From: Occallatibacter riparius
GTDB lineage: Bacteria > Acidobacteriota > Terriglobia > Terriglobales > Acidobacteriaceae
Reading direction: 5' to 3'
Assembly (NCBI RefSeq): GCF_025264625.1
Contig: NZ_CP093313.1
Location: 5,270,001-5,334,000, forward strand
Length of the DNA: 64,000 bases
The position numbers and the translations under genes are program-made. Position 1 is the stretch's first letter; every line of letters starts with the position of its first letter. Positions 50,650 through 59,287 of this stretch are shown in pieces. The notes under the pieces were generated by a model. It worked only from the letters and a program-made list of their open reading frames with translations, did not search any database and was not told the origin of the DNA.

Positions 50650-51354
50650 TCAGTCCGACTCGCGTAGCTCATCCAATTGGATCCTCCTGCTTTTTCCTCG
50701 CTGTTTTAGCTCGACTACAGATTGCAGGTGCTCCCAGCGCTCGGCTTCTCCGATGCGTCTTGGAACCCCGTAATAGCCATTTCGATACAGATCGGCCAAC
50801 AGGCGCCTCGCACTCCAATCGCCTTGCATAGCTGCGCGATGAATCCACTGAAGCCCCTCGTCAACGTCGGCTTCTGTTCCTTCACCCAGGATGTACATGA
50901 ATCCCAAGTTGTATTGGGCATCGGAATGACCGCGCTCAGCGGCCAAACGGTACCAATAGAAACCGCGAGCCGGGTCCTTCGGCCCGGTCCAGTCTCCGGT
51001 CGAATAAAGAGCGCCTAGATCGCGCTGCGCGCCGCGGCTTCCCAACTCGGCCGCTCTGATCAGAAGTTCGTCTGCTTCTTGGCCTATCGCGTGGCCTCTT
51101 TTGGCTATCCAATACATGGCATCGGCGTGACCCGCTTTGGCCGCTTCCTGAAGGTATTCGCGGGCACGATCGTTCACTGGCTCCGGCGCGTTGATGTACC
51201 ACAAGATCAAGACGGCGAAGCACACCCTGGATTCCAAATCCCCCTGATCGATCAAGGGCCTCCACACCCGACGAATCGCGCACCAGTCGTCTCGTTTCTT
51301 CGCGAGCAAACGCTCGGTCAAAGTCAGGAGGCGTTCTTTCTGCGATGCGTTCAT
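50650..51354 (-). CDS. Sel1-repeat protein
   Basis: This 234-residue protein has Sel1-like (TPR-type) repeats: YLQEAAKAGHADAMYWIAKR, LIRAAELGSRGAQRDLGALY, WYRLAAERGHSDAQYNLGFM, WIHRAAMQGDWSARRLLADL. The AxxG-A spacing is diagnostic. There is no signal peptide; it is probably cytoplasmic and a scaffold for protein interactions. The rest is basic and rich in Arg/Trp. It lies between lnt and prfB on the same strand, with 22 bases to lnt. No specific function can be given. Confidence 0.85.
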   Translation of the reverse strand: MNASQKERLLTLTERLLAKKRDDWCAIRRVWRPLIDQGDLESRVCFAVLILWYINAPEPVNDRAREYLQEAAKAGHADAMYWIAKRGHAIGQEADELLIRAAELGSRGAQRDLGALYSTGDWTGPKDPARGFYWYRLAAERGHSDAQYNLGFMYILGEGTEADVDEGLQWIHRAAMQGDWSARRLLADLYRNGYYGVPRRIGEAERWEHLQSVVELKQRGKSRRIQLDELRESD

Positions 51355-51376
51355 TTTCGAGCGGGTACTCCTGGAC

Positions 51377-53029
51377 TTAATGGGTTACCAGTTTTGTCGC
51401 CGACCAGCCGACGATCGCTATTGCGGACAAGGCACACAGCCACCCAAACACATCCCCATGCTGCGTGTAGAACGTAACGTCGTCCCTGAACCCGTACTGC
51501 GCCGGCAGCGCATCCACCGCATGCCGCGGAATGCTCTGTCGCACCCTCCCATACGGATCGATCGCCGCAGTCACGCCGTTGTTGGTGTCCCGCAAAAGCC
51601 AGCGCCGGTTCTCGATGGCCCGCATCCGCGCCATGTTCAGGTGCTGCCACGGAGCGCTTGTGTCCCCATACCACCCGTCGTCGCTCAGGTTCACCAGCAC
51701 TTCGGCGCCGTTCTTCGCAAACTCCCGCACCTCGTCGGCAAACACCGCCTCATAGCAGATCAGGAACCCGTACCGATGCAGCGTTCCCTTCTGATCAGGA
51801 ATCCGGAACACCATCCGGTCCGTTCCGCGGGAGAAGCTGCTTACGCGCCCGGTCAGCTTGTGCGCAAACGTCAGCAGATCCTTGAACGGAATGTACTCGC
51901 CAAACGGCACCAGGTGGATCTTGTCGTATCGGCCCTGGAACGATCCATCGGCGCGGAACAGCATGGCTGAGTTGTAATTGTGCCAGCCTTCGTCGCCGCC
52001 AACCCACTCCGTTCCGATGCCGCCAACCACCAGCGGAGACTGCACTGACTGGGCGACCTGCGCGGCAGCCTTCTGGAACTTCGCGTCTGGCTGGATAAAC
52101 GGTGCCGGCGCCTCTGGCCACGCCACTAGATCCGGATGCGTCGGCCACGGCGGGCACTGAATCTCGCCGTTCGATGCACCCGTCTGCGGAATCCCCGCAA
52201 TATACGTCTTGCACTCCTCGCCCGCCAGCTTGGTGAACTGCGCGATGTGCGTGTCCCAGTCCGGCCCATTCCAGTCGTTGTCCGCCGTCACATCCAGATT
52301 CGGCTGCACGAGGACTGCCGTCGCACTCGTTGGAGCTTTGTCGCGCGTCGTCCTTAAAGTTCCTGCGAAGAGTGTCCCAATAATGAGCCCGAATGCGATT
52401 CCCTTTGCCATACCGCGCAAGTTCTGCCCGCGATAGCCAAACCGTCCCATCCACGAACCAACAAAAAGCGCATTAACCGCCACCAGCACAAAGCTGATCC
52501 CATACACGCCTGTCCAGGGCGCGAGCAGGGTCAGCCGAGCGTTGTCCACCTGCGAATACCCCAACTGATCCCACGGAACGGACGTAATCCGCGCCCCCAC
52601 CAGCTCCTGCGCCACCCACAAAAACGGCGCAGCCGCCAGCGCCCATCCAATGCCAAACCGCCGACGCACCACCGCCAGCCCCAGCCCGAATAGCCCGAAG
52701 TACCCCCCCAGCACTAGGCTGAACATCACCAGCAGCAGCGCCGAAACAACCGGCGGCAGCCCGCCGTGAATCTCCATCGTGGCGTAGATCCAGTAGCAGT
52801 TGCCCATGTACCAGAGCACGCCGCACAGATATGCCACCAGAAACGAGCGCCGCAGCGGTCGATCCTCATCCTCCGACGCGCGGAGAACCGCCCAGATCAG
52901 CGGAGCCAGCCCAAACCAAGCAAACACGCTCCGCCACGGGGGCATCGGCCCCGCCAGTGGAAACGGCAACTCCAGCAGCCCGGCGCTCAAAACCGCCGCC
53001 GCCCACCTCATCCAACGTTGTCCCTGCAT
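51377..53029 (-). CDS. lnt: Apolipoprotein N-acyltransferase
   Basis: This 550-residue inner-membrane enzyme adds the third acyl chain to lipoproteins. Six to seven membrane helices precede an extracytoplasmic nitrilase-type domain with the catalytic Glu in LVAWPEAPAPF, Lys in RYDKIHLVPFGEYIPF and Cys in FLICYEAVFADEV. LVNLSDDGWYGDTSAPWQHL follows. A last helix is at the C-terminus. The ATG at 53029 starts MQGQRWMRWAAAVLSAGLLE; longer reading to 53080 is not needed. Its substrates would include the lipoproteins encoded in this window. It is upstream of a Sel1-repeat gene. Confidence 0.93.
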   Translation of the reverse strand: MQGQRWMRWAAAVLSAGLLELPFPLAGPMPPWRSVFAWFGLAPLIWAVLRASEDEDRPLRRSFLVAYLCGVLWYMGNCYWIYATMEIHGGLPPVVSALLLVMFSLVLGGYFGLFGLGLAVVRRRFGIGWALAAAPFLWVAQELVGARITSVPWDQLGYSQVDNARLTLLAPWTGVYGISFVLVAVNALFVGSWMGRFGYRGQNLRGMAKGIAFGLIIGTLFAGTLRTTRDKAPTSATAVLVQPNLDVTADNDWNGPDWDTHIAQFTKLAGEECKTYIAGIPQTGASNGEIQCPPWPTHPDLVAWPEAPAPFIQPDAKFQKAAAQVAQSVQSPLVVGGIGTEWVGGDEGWHNYNSAMLFRADGSFQGRYDKIHLVPFGEYIPFKDLLTFAHKLTGRVSSFSRGTDRMVFRIPDQKGTLHRYGFLICYEAVFADEVREFAKNGAEVLVNLSDDGWYGDTSAPWQHLNMARMRAIENRRWLLRDTNNGVTAAIDPYGRVRQSIPRHAVDALPAQYGFRDDVTFYTQHGDVFGWLCALSAIAIVGWSATKLVTH

Positions 53030-53359
53030 CCTGCGCCGAGTGTATCGCACAGATCGTGATGGCCCTCGCTCCCCGCACACCCGACGCAGCGCCTCGGTAA
53101 ACCGTTCCCCCTTTGGACCCGAAACGGCGTTACAATCGTTTACATGCTTCCCCTGTTTTCGACATCTTCCAGTTCGTCAACGGCGTTCCTGGTTCCTTAG
53201 GCCAGCATTAAGTTGTTCCTTATGAGCCTCTTCGGTTTCTTCATGCGGATTTAATTGACTCCCGCGATCTTCGGCTCTAGACTCAGCCAAGGGCGGACAC
53301 AGAACGCAGAGAATCTCGCCCCAAGGAAGCTATAAGGCCGGCCGCTCGCCGGCAATTTT
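53030..53359. other. 330-bp divergent promoter region between lnt and the APC permease
   Basis: No gene is supported here. The region contains a strong sigma-70-type promoter pointing to the permease (53255-53283) and a GC palindrome near 53337-53355 just before the permease start. Short T-rich stretches at 53130-53250 are AT-richer than the surroundings. Confidence 0.5.
53255..53283 (+). promoter_or_regulatory. Sigma-70-type promoter of the APC permease gene
   Basis: TTGACT (-35) and TAGACT (-10) are separated by exactly 17 bases. A transcript would start near 53290, giving a leader of about 70 bases that includes a GC palindrome ahead of the start codon. Confidence 0.6.
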
Positions 53360-55732
53360 GTGATGGCCTCTTCGCGAACGACCGTAGCACCGCCTCCCGA
53401 CCGCGTTCGGCTCATTGTGGCATCCTCCGTGATGCTCAGCTTCATCTCCTTCTGGCGAGCCGCCGCAATTGTCCTCAACGACCTGGGCTCATCCGCCTTT
53501 TATGCCGGCGGCATCGCTGAGCAGGCCATTGGCAAGTCCGCCCCCTGGTTCATCCTCGGCATCATGCTGTTCAGCTTCGCCGTGCGCGCCGTGTACGTCG
53601 AAAGCTGTTCCATGTTCACCCGGGGCGGCGTTTACCGCGTCGTCAAGGAGGCGCTCGGCGGAACCTTCGCCAAGCTCAGTGTCTCCGCCCTGATGTTCGA
53701 CTACATCCTCACGGGCCCCATCTCGGGCGTGTCGGCCGGGCAGTACATCGTCGGCCTCATGAACGAGCTGATGCACGTGCTGATGCAGTATCACTGGCTG
53801 CCGCCCGCGCTGATCTCCAACGGCGTCCCTTACCAGTTCGACGTCAATCACACCTCAGCAGTCTTCGCGGGCATCGTCACCATTTATTACTGGTGGCAGA
53901 ACGTCAAGGGCATCGAGGAGTCCAGCGACAAGGCTCTCCGCGTCATGCAGATCACCACCATCATGGTGGTCGTCCTCATGGCCTGGGGCGTCTACTCCGT
54001 CTTCACGCAAGGCGTTCACCTGCCGCCGCCCCCCACGCCTTCCAATCTGAAGTTCAGTGACGACGCTCTAGGCTTCCTTAAGTACAAGCCCGATCTTCTG
54101 CCCAGCCTTGGCCTCTTCGGCATCCTCATGGCGTTCGGCCACTCCATCCTCGCCATGTCCGGCGAAGAGAGTCTCGCCCAGGTCAATCGCGAAATCGAGC
54201 ATCCCAAGCTAAAGAACCTCAAGCGCGCGGCCATTGTCATCGCGATCTACAGCTTGATCTTTACGGGCGGCGCAACTCTGCTCGCCGCGATGCTCATTCC
54301 AGACTGGCCACGGACCCATATCTACCAGGACAACCTCATTGCCGGTCTTGCCATGTACATGACCGGCCCAATGGCCGCCAGAATCTGCTTCCGCATCTTC
54401 GTCGTGATCGTCGGCTTCCTCATCCTCTCCGGAGCCATCAACACCTCCATGATCGGCTCCACCGGCGTTCTCCAGCGCGTTGCTGAAGACGGCGTACTCA
54501 CCGACTGGTTCCGCAAACCTCACCCCAAGTTCGGATCTCCCTCGCGCATCGTGAACCTCGTCTTCGCGCTGCAGATGTTCACCATCATCGCCACCCGAGG
54601 CAACGTCATCACTCTCGGCGAAGCGTATGCCTTCGGCGTGATCTGGTCCTTCACCTTCAATGCGCTGGCCATGCTCGTCCTCCGATGGAAATACAAAGGC
54701 GAGCGCGGCTGGAAGGTCCCGCCCAACATCCGCATCGGCAAGACCGAGGTCCCCATCGGCCTCATATGCGTCTTCCTGGTCCTCTTCTCCACGGCCGTCA
54801 CCAACCTCTTCACCAAGTCGGTAGCCACGGTCAGCGGCATTGCCTTTGCCGGCACATTCTTCATCATCTTCACGGTCAGCGAGCACCAGAACAAGCGCAG
54901 GCATGCTCTCACCGCCCGCCAGATGAAGGACCACTTCCAGCTTGAGCACCAGGACACCATCAGCCGCGAGTCAGTCGACATCCGGCCCGGCGGAGTCATG
55001 GTCACCATGCGCGACGCCGCCAACCCCTTCGCGCTCAAATGGGCGCTCGCCAAGCACGCCAGCGACGACACCGATGTTGTCGTCCTCAGCGCCCGTATCA
55101 TGGCTGCCGGCGGACCCGAGTTTCTATCCTCTGAAGAGCAGAGCTTCTCTGAACACGAGCAGATGCTCTTCACCAAAGCCATCTCAGTAGCTGAGAGCTT
55201 CGGCAAGACTGTCTCCCTGCTCGTGGTTCCTGCAGGCGACATCTTCGCCGCACTCGCGCAGAGCGCTAACAATCTCGAAGTCGACTCCATTGTCTCCGGT
55301 GTCTCGTCCAAGATGACTTCCGAAGACCAGGCCTATCACATGGGACAGGCCTGGGAAGCTCTGCCCGAGCCCAAACGCCAGTTCAACTTCTACGTCGTCG
55401 AGCCGAACGGCCAGTCCAAGGTCTTCTACATAGGTCCGCACGCACCCAATCTCAGCCCCGACGACGTACAGTTAGTGCACCGTCTCTGGCTCAACATGCG
55501 CCGCGATCCAACCGTCTCTGACCTCCATCACAGCGACATCATCACCTACGCGCTGACTCGTCTGGCCGGTCAGTACGCGCGTGAGAAAGCCGATATTCTG
55601 CGCGATATCAGGAATTACCGCGCCGCAAACCTCCCCGCTGACTCGGGGCCTCTCGGGAGTCATCAACTCGCCGGCACTCATCCAGCAGGTGATACGAACG
55701 AGCGGCACGGCGCTCCCCCTCGCAGTAATTGA
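53360..55732 (+). CDS. APC superfamily amino acid permease with a large cytosolic tail
   Basis: This 790-residue protein has about 12 membrane helices in the first 500 residues, with the APC motifs VMLSFISFWRAAAIVLNDLG, GGVYRVVKEALGGTFAKLSV, FGILMAFGHSILAMSGEESL then AQVNREIEHPK. The loop EESLAQVNREI is characteristic of APC transporters. The last 280 residues are soluble (KDHFQLEHQDTISRESVDIR, VVVLSARIMAAGG) and resemble a UspA/nucleotide-binding fold but without a clear motif. It probably imports amino acids or polyamines; the tail could be regulatory. Start GTG/ATG at 53360 lacks a strong ribosome site. Driven by the promoter at 53255. Confidence 0.85.
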   Translation: MMASSRTTVAPPPDRVRLIVASSVMLSFISFWRAAAIVLNDLGSSAFYAGGIAEQAIGKSAPWFILGIMLFSFAVRAVYVESCSMFTRGGVYRVVKEALGGTFAKLSVSALMFDYILTGPISGVSAGQYIVGLMNELMHVLMQYHWLPPALISNGVPYQFDVNHTSAVFAGIVTIYYWWQNVKGIEESSDKALRVMQITTIMVVVLMAWGVYSVFTQGVHLPPPPTPSNLKFSDDALGFLKYKPDLLPSLGLFGILMAFGHSILAMSGEESLAQVNREIEHPKLKNLKRAAIVIAIYSLIFTGGATLLAAMLIPDWPRTHIYQDNLIAGLAMYMTGPMAARICFRIFVVIVGFLILSGAINTSMIGSTGVLQRVAEDGVLTDWFRKPHPKFGSPSRIVNLVFALQMFTIIATRGNVITLGEAYAFGVIWSFTFNALAMLVLRWKYKGERGWKVPPNIRIGKTEVPIGLICVFLVLFSTAVTNLFTKSVATVSGIAFAGTFFIIFTVSEHQNKRRHALTARQMKDHFQLEHQDTISRESVDIRPGGVMVTMRDAANPFALKWALAKHASDDTDVVVLSARIMAAGGPEFLSSEEQSFSEHEQMLFTKAISVAESFGKTVSLLVVPAGDIFAALAQSANNLEVDSIVSGVSSKMTSEDQAYHMGQAWEALPEPKRQFNFYVVEPNGQSKVFYIGPHAPNLSPDDVQLVHRLWLNMRRDPTVSDLHHSDIITYALTRLAGQYAREKADILRDIRNYRAANLPADSGPLGSHQLAGTHPAGDTNERHGAPPRSN

Positions 55733-55925
55733 ATACCGCGACTGCAACCATTACCTTCGTACTCCAGAAACAGCGTACAAATGCCCCGCGCCTGGTGCCC
55801 TTTTTACTTTGTCTTAATCACCCATTGGCAGTTATTGTTATTCGCAGGTGGGCTAGCCACGGAGTTCAGATCGACAACATGGTTGGACCACTCCGAACAA
55901 GGAAACATAAAACAGGAGGAAGTCC

Positions 55926-56150
55926 GTGGGAGTCTCTGAAATACTTTCCCAGATCGATCGCGAAATTGCTCTGCTGCAGCAGGCACGTGCGCTGCTCGCA
56001 GGTTCCGGTGCTCAGACGAAGAAGAGCACTGCAGCTGCTGCCGCAAAACCCGCCAAGAAGAAGCGCCGCCTGAGCCCTGAAGGACGCAAGCGTATCGCCG
56101 AAGCCGTGAAACGCCGCTGGGCCGAGCAGAGAAAAGCAGCAGGCAAGTAA
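55926..56150 (+). CDS. Small basic histone-H1-like protein, 74 residues
   Basis: GTG with a perfect AGGAGG 6 bases upstream opens a 74-residue protein. The N-terminus is a short helix (MGVSEILSQIDREIALLQQA). An Ala/Lys linker follows (KKSTAAAAAKPAKKKRR), then a basic helical module SPEGRKRIAEAVKRRWAEQR. The composition and the RKRIAEAVKRRW motif suggest DNA or nucleoid binding, like small bacterial H1-type proteins. It has its own terminator (56168) and a 190-base upstream spacer, so it is probably monocistronic and strongly expressed. Family and function uncertain. Confidence 0.75.
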   Translation: MGVSEILSQIDREIALLQQARALLAGSGAQTKKSTAAAAAKPAKKKRRLSPEGRKRIAEAVKRRWAEQRKAAGK

Positions 56151-56167
56151 ATTCACAGATTTAAGAC

Positions 56168-56196
56168 AGGGCTGGCTCAATGCCAGCCCTCTTTAC
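56168..56196 (+). terminator. Intrinsic terminator of the small basic-protein gene
   Basis: AGGGCTGGC and GCCAGCCCT (56168-56176 and 56182-56190) form a perfect 9-bp stem with a five-base loop, followed by CTTTAC. It begins 18 bases after the stop at 56150. Confidence 0.85.
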
Positions 56197-56211
56197 ATCT
56201 CGACTTAAGTC

Positions 56212-56274
56212 TTCTGTCCCTTGTCCCCTGTCCCTGCTTTTCTATTCCCTATTCCCTGGTCCCTGTTCCCTGCC
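56212..56274 (-). repeat. Period-7 array, CAGGGAA class, after the metallo-hydrolase stop
   Basis: On the plus strand nine 7-base units run without a break: TTCTGTC, CCTTGTC, CCCTGTC, CCTGCTT, TTCTATT, CCCTATT, CCCTGGT, CCCTGTT, CCCTGCC. Read on the minus strand they follow the stop codon TAA (56277-56279) after two bases. It is the longest and clearest array in the window. Confidence 0.85.
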
Positions 56275-56276
56275 TT

Positions 56277-56981
56277 TTACGCCGTCTCTCCCGGCGACCA
56301 GTGCACGACCTTCACACTCGTATCCACCAGGCTTGCCAGTTCCTGAGGCGTTCCCGTCAGCATCGGGAAAGTCCCCCAGTGAATAGGAAGCACCGTCTTG
56401 CAGCCGATCAGCTTTGCCGCCATCGCGCCTTCTTTCGGATCCATCGTGAAATGCCCGCCAATCGGAAGCATAGCAATCTCGGGTTTGTATAACTCGCCGA
56501 TCAGACGCATGTCTCCGAACACGCACGTATCGCCCGCGTGATAAAGCACCGGCCCTTCATCCGGAGTGATGATGAATCCGACCGCTACACCCACGTAGTG
56601 AGTCCCCGCTGCATCCTGCGCGCCTGACGAATGCTTTGCGTCCACCATTGTCACGGACATATCGTCCAGCTTTACAGTGCCGCCCAGGTTCATCCCGATC
56701 GTCTTCTCCACCCCTTGTTTTTTGATGAAGTCACTCAGCTCGTAAATCGCCACCACAGTCGACCCATGCTTCTTCGCCACTGGAGCCGCGTCCGAGATGT
56801 GGTCCCCGTGCCCATGACTCAGCAGGACGTAATGAATCGTCGAAGGCAGCTCGTAGTCCTTCGGATACTTCGGATTGTTCTGCATGAACGGATCGATCAG
56901 GATGTTGGTGCCCTTCGCTGTCTCCACCAGCACCGTCGCATGTCCCAGCCACGTAATCCGCAATCCCGTCTTTGAAGCCAT
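56277..56981 (-). CDS. Metal-dependent hydrolase, UPF0173/metallo-beta-lactamase fold
   Basis: This 234-residue protein has the metallo-beta-lactamase motif HGHGDH (VLLSHGHGDHISD). LRITWLGHATVLVETAKGTN, ILIDPFMQNNPKYP, VLYHAGDTCVFGDM and IPIGGHFTMDP-type stretches (MLPIGGHFTMDPKEGAMAAK) are typical of UPF0173, the YtkL/UlaG-related group. It probably hydrolyses an ester or phosphodiester. The ATG at 56981 has GGAGG upstream. The period-7 array follows its stop. Confidence 0.9.
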   Translation of the reverse strand: MASKTGLRITWLGHATVLVETAKGTNILIDPFMQNNPKYPKDYELPSTIHYVLLSHGHGDHISDAAPVAKKHGSTVVAIYELSDFIKKQGVEKTIGMNLGGTVKLDDMSVTMVDAKHSSGAQDAAGTHYVGVAVGFIITPDEGPVLYHAGDTCVFGDMRLIGELYKPEIAMLPIGGHFTMDPKEGAMAAKLIGCKTVLPIHWGTFPMLTGTPQELASLVDTSVKVVHWSPGETA

Positions 56982-57040
56982 CTCTTCAACTCCTCCGCCG
57001 TTAGAATGACACACCCGACCACGACTCACTGATCCACCGA

Positions 57041-59230
57041 CTAGGATTTCACCACCGCCTTCAAGGTAGGCTGACCGTCGACGGCCTGTGCCGTAGCTGC
57101 ATCATGCCCCATTGCATCCAGCACGCTCTGCGTAACCTTCTGGTCCGTTTCTGCAGCCCGTCCCATGGGTACCGGATACAACACCGAATACTGCAGCCCA
57201 TCCGCCAGTTGCAGGCGCGCTTCAACCCGCGGCTTTGGCACTGCTGTATCCATCCACGCCTCGGTCTCCGCGTGCTGCCGCTCCATCTGCTCGCAGTACT
57301 CGTCATACACCGTCTGCACCGCACCGCGAATCGACTTCAGCGCCGGTTCGTAATCCGTTCCCGGCTTCAGCTTCACCACCACCTCGTGCCACGCATAGCT
57401 CGTTCCCGGAATCTGCTTGTAGAGCGGCGTTCCCGTCTGGAACAGCACCGAGTTCGCGAACACCGCCACGCGTCCGGTCGGATGCAGATCCACGCCCGTG
57501 CCCGCCAGTTCCAGCATGTAGAAGCGCGCCAGCCCCACTTCCACCACATCGCCCGTCACATTCGCCACCGTGATGCGGTCGCCCACCTTCACGCCGTAAC
57601 GCCCCACGATGAAGAAATACGCCGCCACCGATAGCAGCACTGTCTGCAATCCCACGGCAATGCCCGCGGAGATGAAACCTGCAAACGTGGCCAGCGAGCT
57701 GAACTGCGTAACGAATCCCAGCAGGATCACCACCGCGCTCATAAAGCCAATCACCATCCTGCGAACCACCAACAGCTGTCGGCGCCGCCGCAGATCCTGC
57801 ACATAGCGCATCACCGCGCGCCGCCACACCTCGCCCACAATAAAGACGATCATCAGCACCGCGGCAATCAGCACCAGCCTGATCAGCAGCGCATGCAGAA
57901 TCTCGATCCGCTCCGCATCCACCGCTGCACGCCACGAAATGAAATTCCCCTGCGCTTGCTCCAGCAGAAGAATCTCCTGCCCGATCGGCACTGACACGCC
58001 GGAAATCGTCTTGAACGCATCCGTCAGCTCGTCATACTTCTTCCTCAACTCCGCGCGACTATTTGAAGAGGGTGCCCCAGGTCCGGGGACCCCACGAACA
58101 GGTCTTCGTTCGTGGGGTGGAGGTCCCTCGCCGTTGGGGACCTGGGAAGAATCTTCGCCACCCGATGCACCCGCCTGCATTTTCTGCCCCTGCTTCACCG
58201 TCGCCCGCAGAATATTCACCAGAGGCGTTCTCAGTTCCTGCGCCTCCTCGTGCAGCCGCTTCACTTCTGCGATGCGCTGGTCGATGGCATGCAGCGTCCC
58301 CATCAACTGAAACAGCACCTGCCCCTGCGTCACCACGCCCGCATCGCGCAGCGAACCCAGGCTCTCCATCGTGTTCGCCACCGGCTTGACTTTGTTGTCG
58401 ATCACCTCCGGCACCGCGCTCTGCAGCTTGTCGATCTCGCTCTGCAGCTGGCTGTTCGTCTGCGGCACGGATATACCTGCCACCTTCGCAAGCGCCTCCT
58501 GCTCCGCGGCAGCCAGCTCCAGTTGCCCCATCACATCGGTCTTCTGATCTTCAAGGTCTGCGCGCTGCGCACTCGTGGACTTGGCAATCTGCTGATCCAG
58601 ATCCGCGGCCGTTGCTTGCAACTCCCGCACGCGCTGAGCAATGCGCATCTGCGCGCTCTGCAGTCGCTGCGCCTCGGCCTCCTGTGGATGCTCCGCCGCC
58701 TTCCCTGTCGCACCCTGTATCCGAGCCAGCAATGCCGCCTCATCCCGCGCCGACTGGAACGCCAACTGCGTCGCCTGTGTGGCCGTACTCTGCGCCTGCT
58801 GCCCATACAGCATGTCGCTCGGCTCGCCCGTCTTCTGAATCGGCGTCGCGGTCATGCGGTAGAACTTGATGGCCTCATTCAGGTGCGCCAGGATCACCTG
58901 CGACCGCTGATTCACGTCGATGCCCTCTGTCAACGCTCGCGGCAAAGGCTTGGGCAACTGCTCGAGATGCAGCGCCGTGATTTCCTTAGGCGCGGTCGGC
59001 TGCCCAGGAGCGCTGCCATGCGCGGCCTGTTCTGAGCCCGCTGCGTTCGATGGCTCATGCGAAGGACTCTTCGCCTCTGTCGCGGTTCCCTGCTTTTGAG
59101 ATGAGGAGCGGGGCGCCTGCTGCCCGCTCAACTCTGAATCAGCGCCGATTGAAAGACTTGCAGCAAAAAGCAAAACCAGAAGAGCACGGCCCATACCTCG
59201 CCGTGCCCTCCTGCGGAAGAAGAGCTTCAT
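57041..59230 (-). CDS. MscS-type mechanosensitive channel with large N-terminal domain
   Basis: This 729-residue protein has a signal peptide and a long periplasmic coiled-coil region (about residues 90-350: EAEAQRLQSAQMRIAQRVRE and similar). A repeat-derived Pro/Gly segment lies at 362-386, then three to four membrane helices at about 460-560. The MscS beta domain reads ITVANVTGDVVEVGLARFYM, then VDLHPTGRVAVFANSVLF. The architecture resembles MscK/YbdG-type large channels. It relieves osmotic pressure or senses membrane tension. Residues 362-386 are encoded by a 72-bp palindromic insertion (58075-58146) that keeps the frame. Downstream residues are intact. Confidence 0.9.
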   Translation of the reverse strand: MKLFFRRRARRGMGRALLVLLFAASLSIGADSELSGQQAPRSSSQKQGTATEAKSPSHEPSNAAGSEQAAHGSAPGQPTAPKEITALHLEQLPKPLPRALTEGIDVNQRSQVILAHLNEAIKFYRMTATPIQKTGEPSDMLYGQQAQSTATQATQLAFQSARDEAALLARIQGATGKAAEHPQEAEAQRLQSAQMRIAQRVRELQATAADLDQQIAKSTSAQRADLEDQKTDVMGQLELAAAEQEALAKVAGISVPQTNSQLQSEIDKLQSAVPEVIDNKVKPVANTMESLGSLRDAGVVTQGQVLFQLMGTLHAIDQRIAEVKRLHEEAQELRTPLVNILRATVKQGQKMQAGASGGEDSSQVPNGEGPPPHERRPVRGVPGPGAPSSNSRAELRKKYDELTDAFKTISGVSVPIGQEILLLEQAQGNFISWRAAVDAERIEILHALLIRLVLIAAVLMIVFIVGEVWRRAVMRYVQDLRRRRQLLVVRRMVIGFMSAVVILLGFVTQFSSLATFAGFISAGIAVGLQTVLLSVAAYFFIVGRYGVKVGDRITVANVTGDVVEVGLARFYMLELAGTGVDLHPTGRVAVFANSVLFQTGTPLYKQIPGTSYAWHEVVVKLKPGTDYEPALKSIRGAVQTVYDEYCEQMERQHAETEAWMDTAVPKPRVEARLQLADGLQYSVLYPVPMGRAAETDQKVTQSVLDAMGHDAATAQAVDGQPTLKAVVKS
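58075..58146. repeat. 72-bp nested palindrome inserted in frame in the MscS gene
   Basis: Outer arms CCCAGGTCC/GGACCTGGG (58076-58084 and 58138-58146) enclose an 11-bp hairpin ACCCCACGAAC/GTTCGTGGGGT (58089-58099 and 58108-58118). A third pair AGGTCCC/GGGACCT (58121-58127 and 58137-58143) offers an alternative fold. 72 is a multiple of three and no stop is created. It encodes mostly Pro, Gly and Arg. Confidence 0.8.
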
Positions 59231-59287
59231 GCATTGCTTTGAAGCACATTGCTGCTCAACGGATGTGAACCGCTTCCGAACTGCTCC

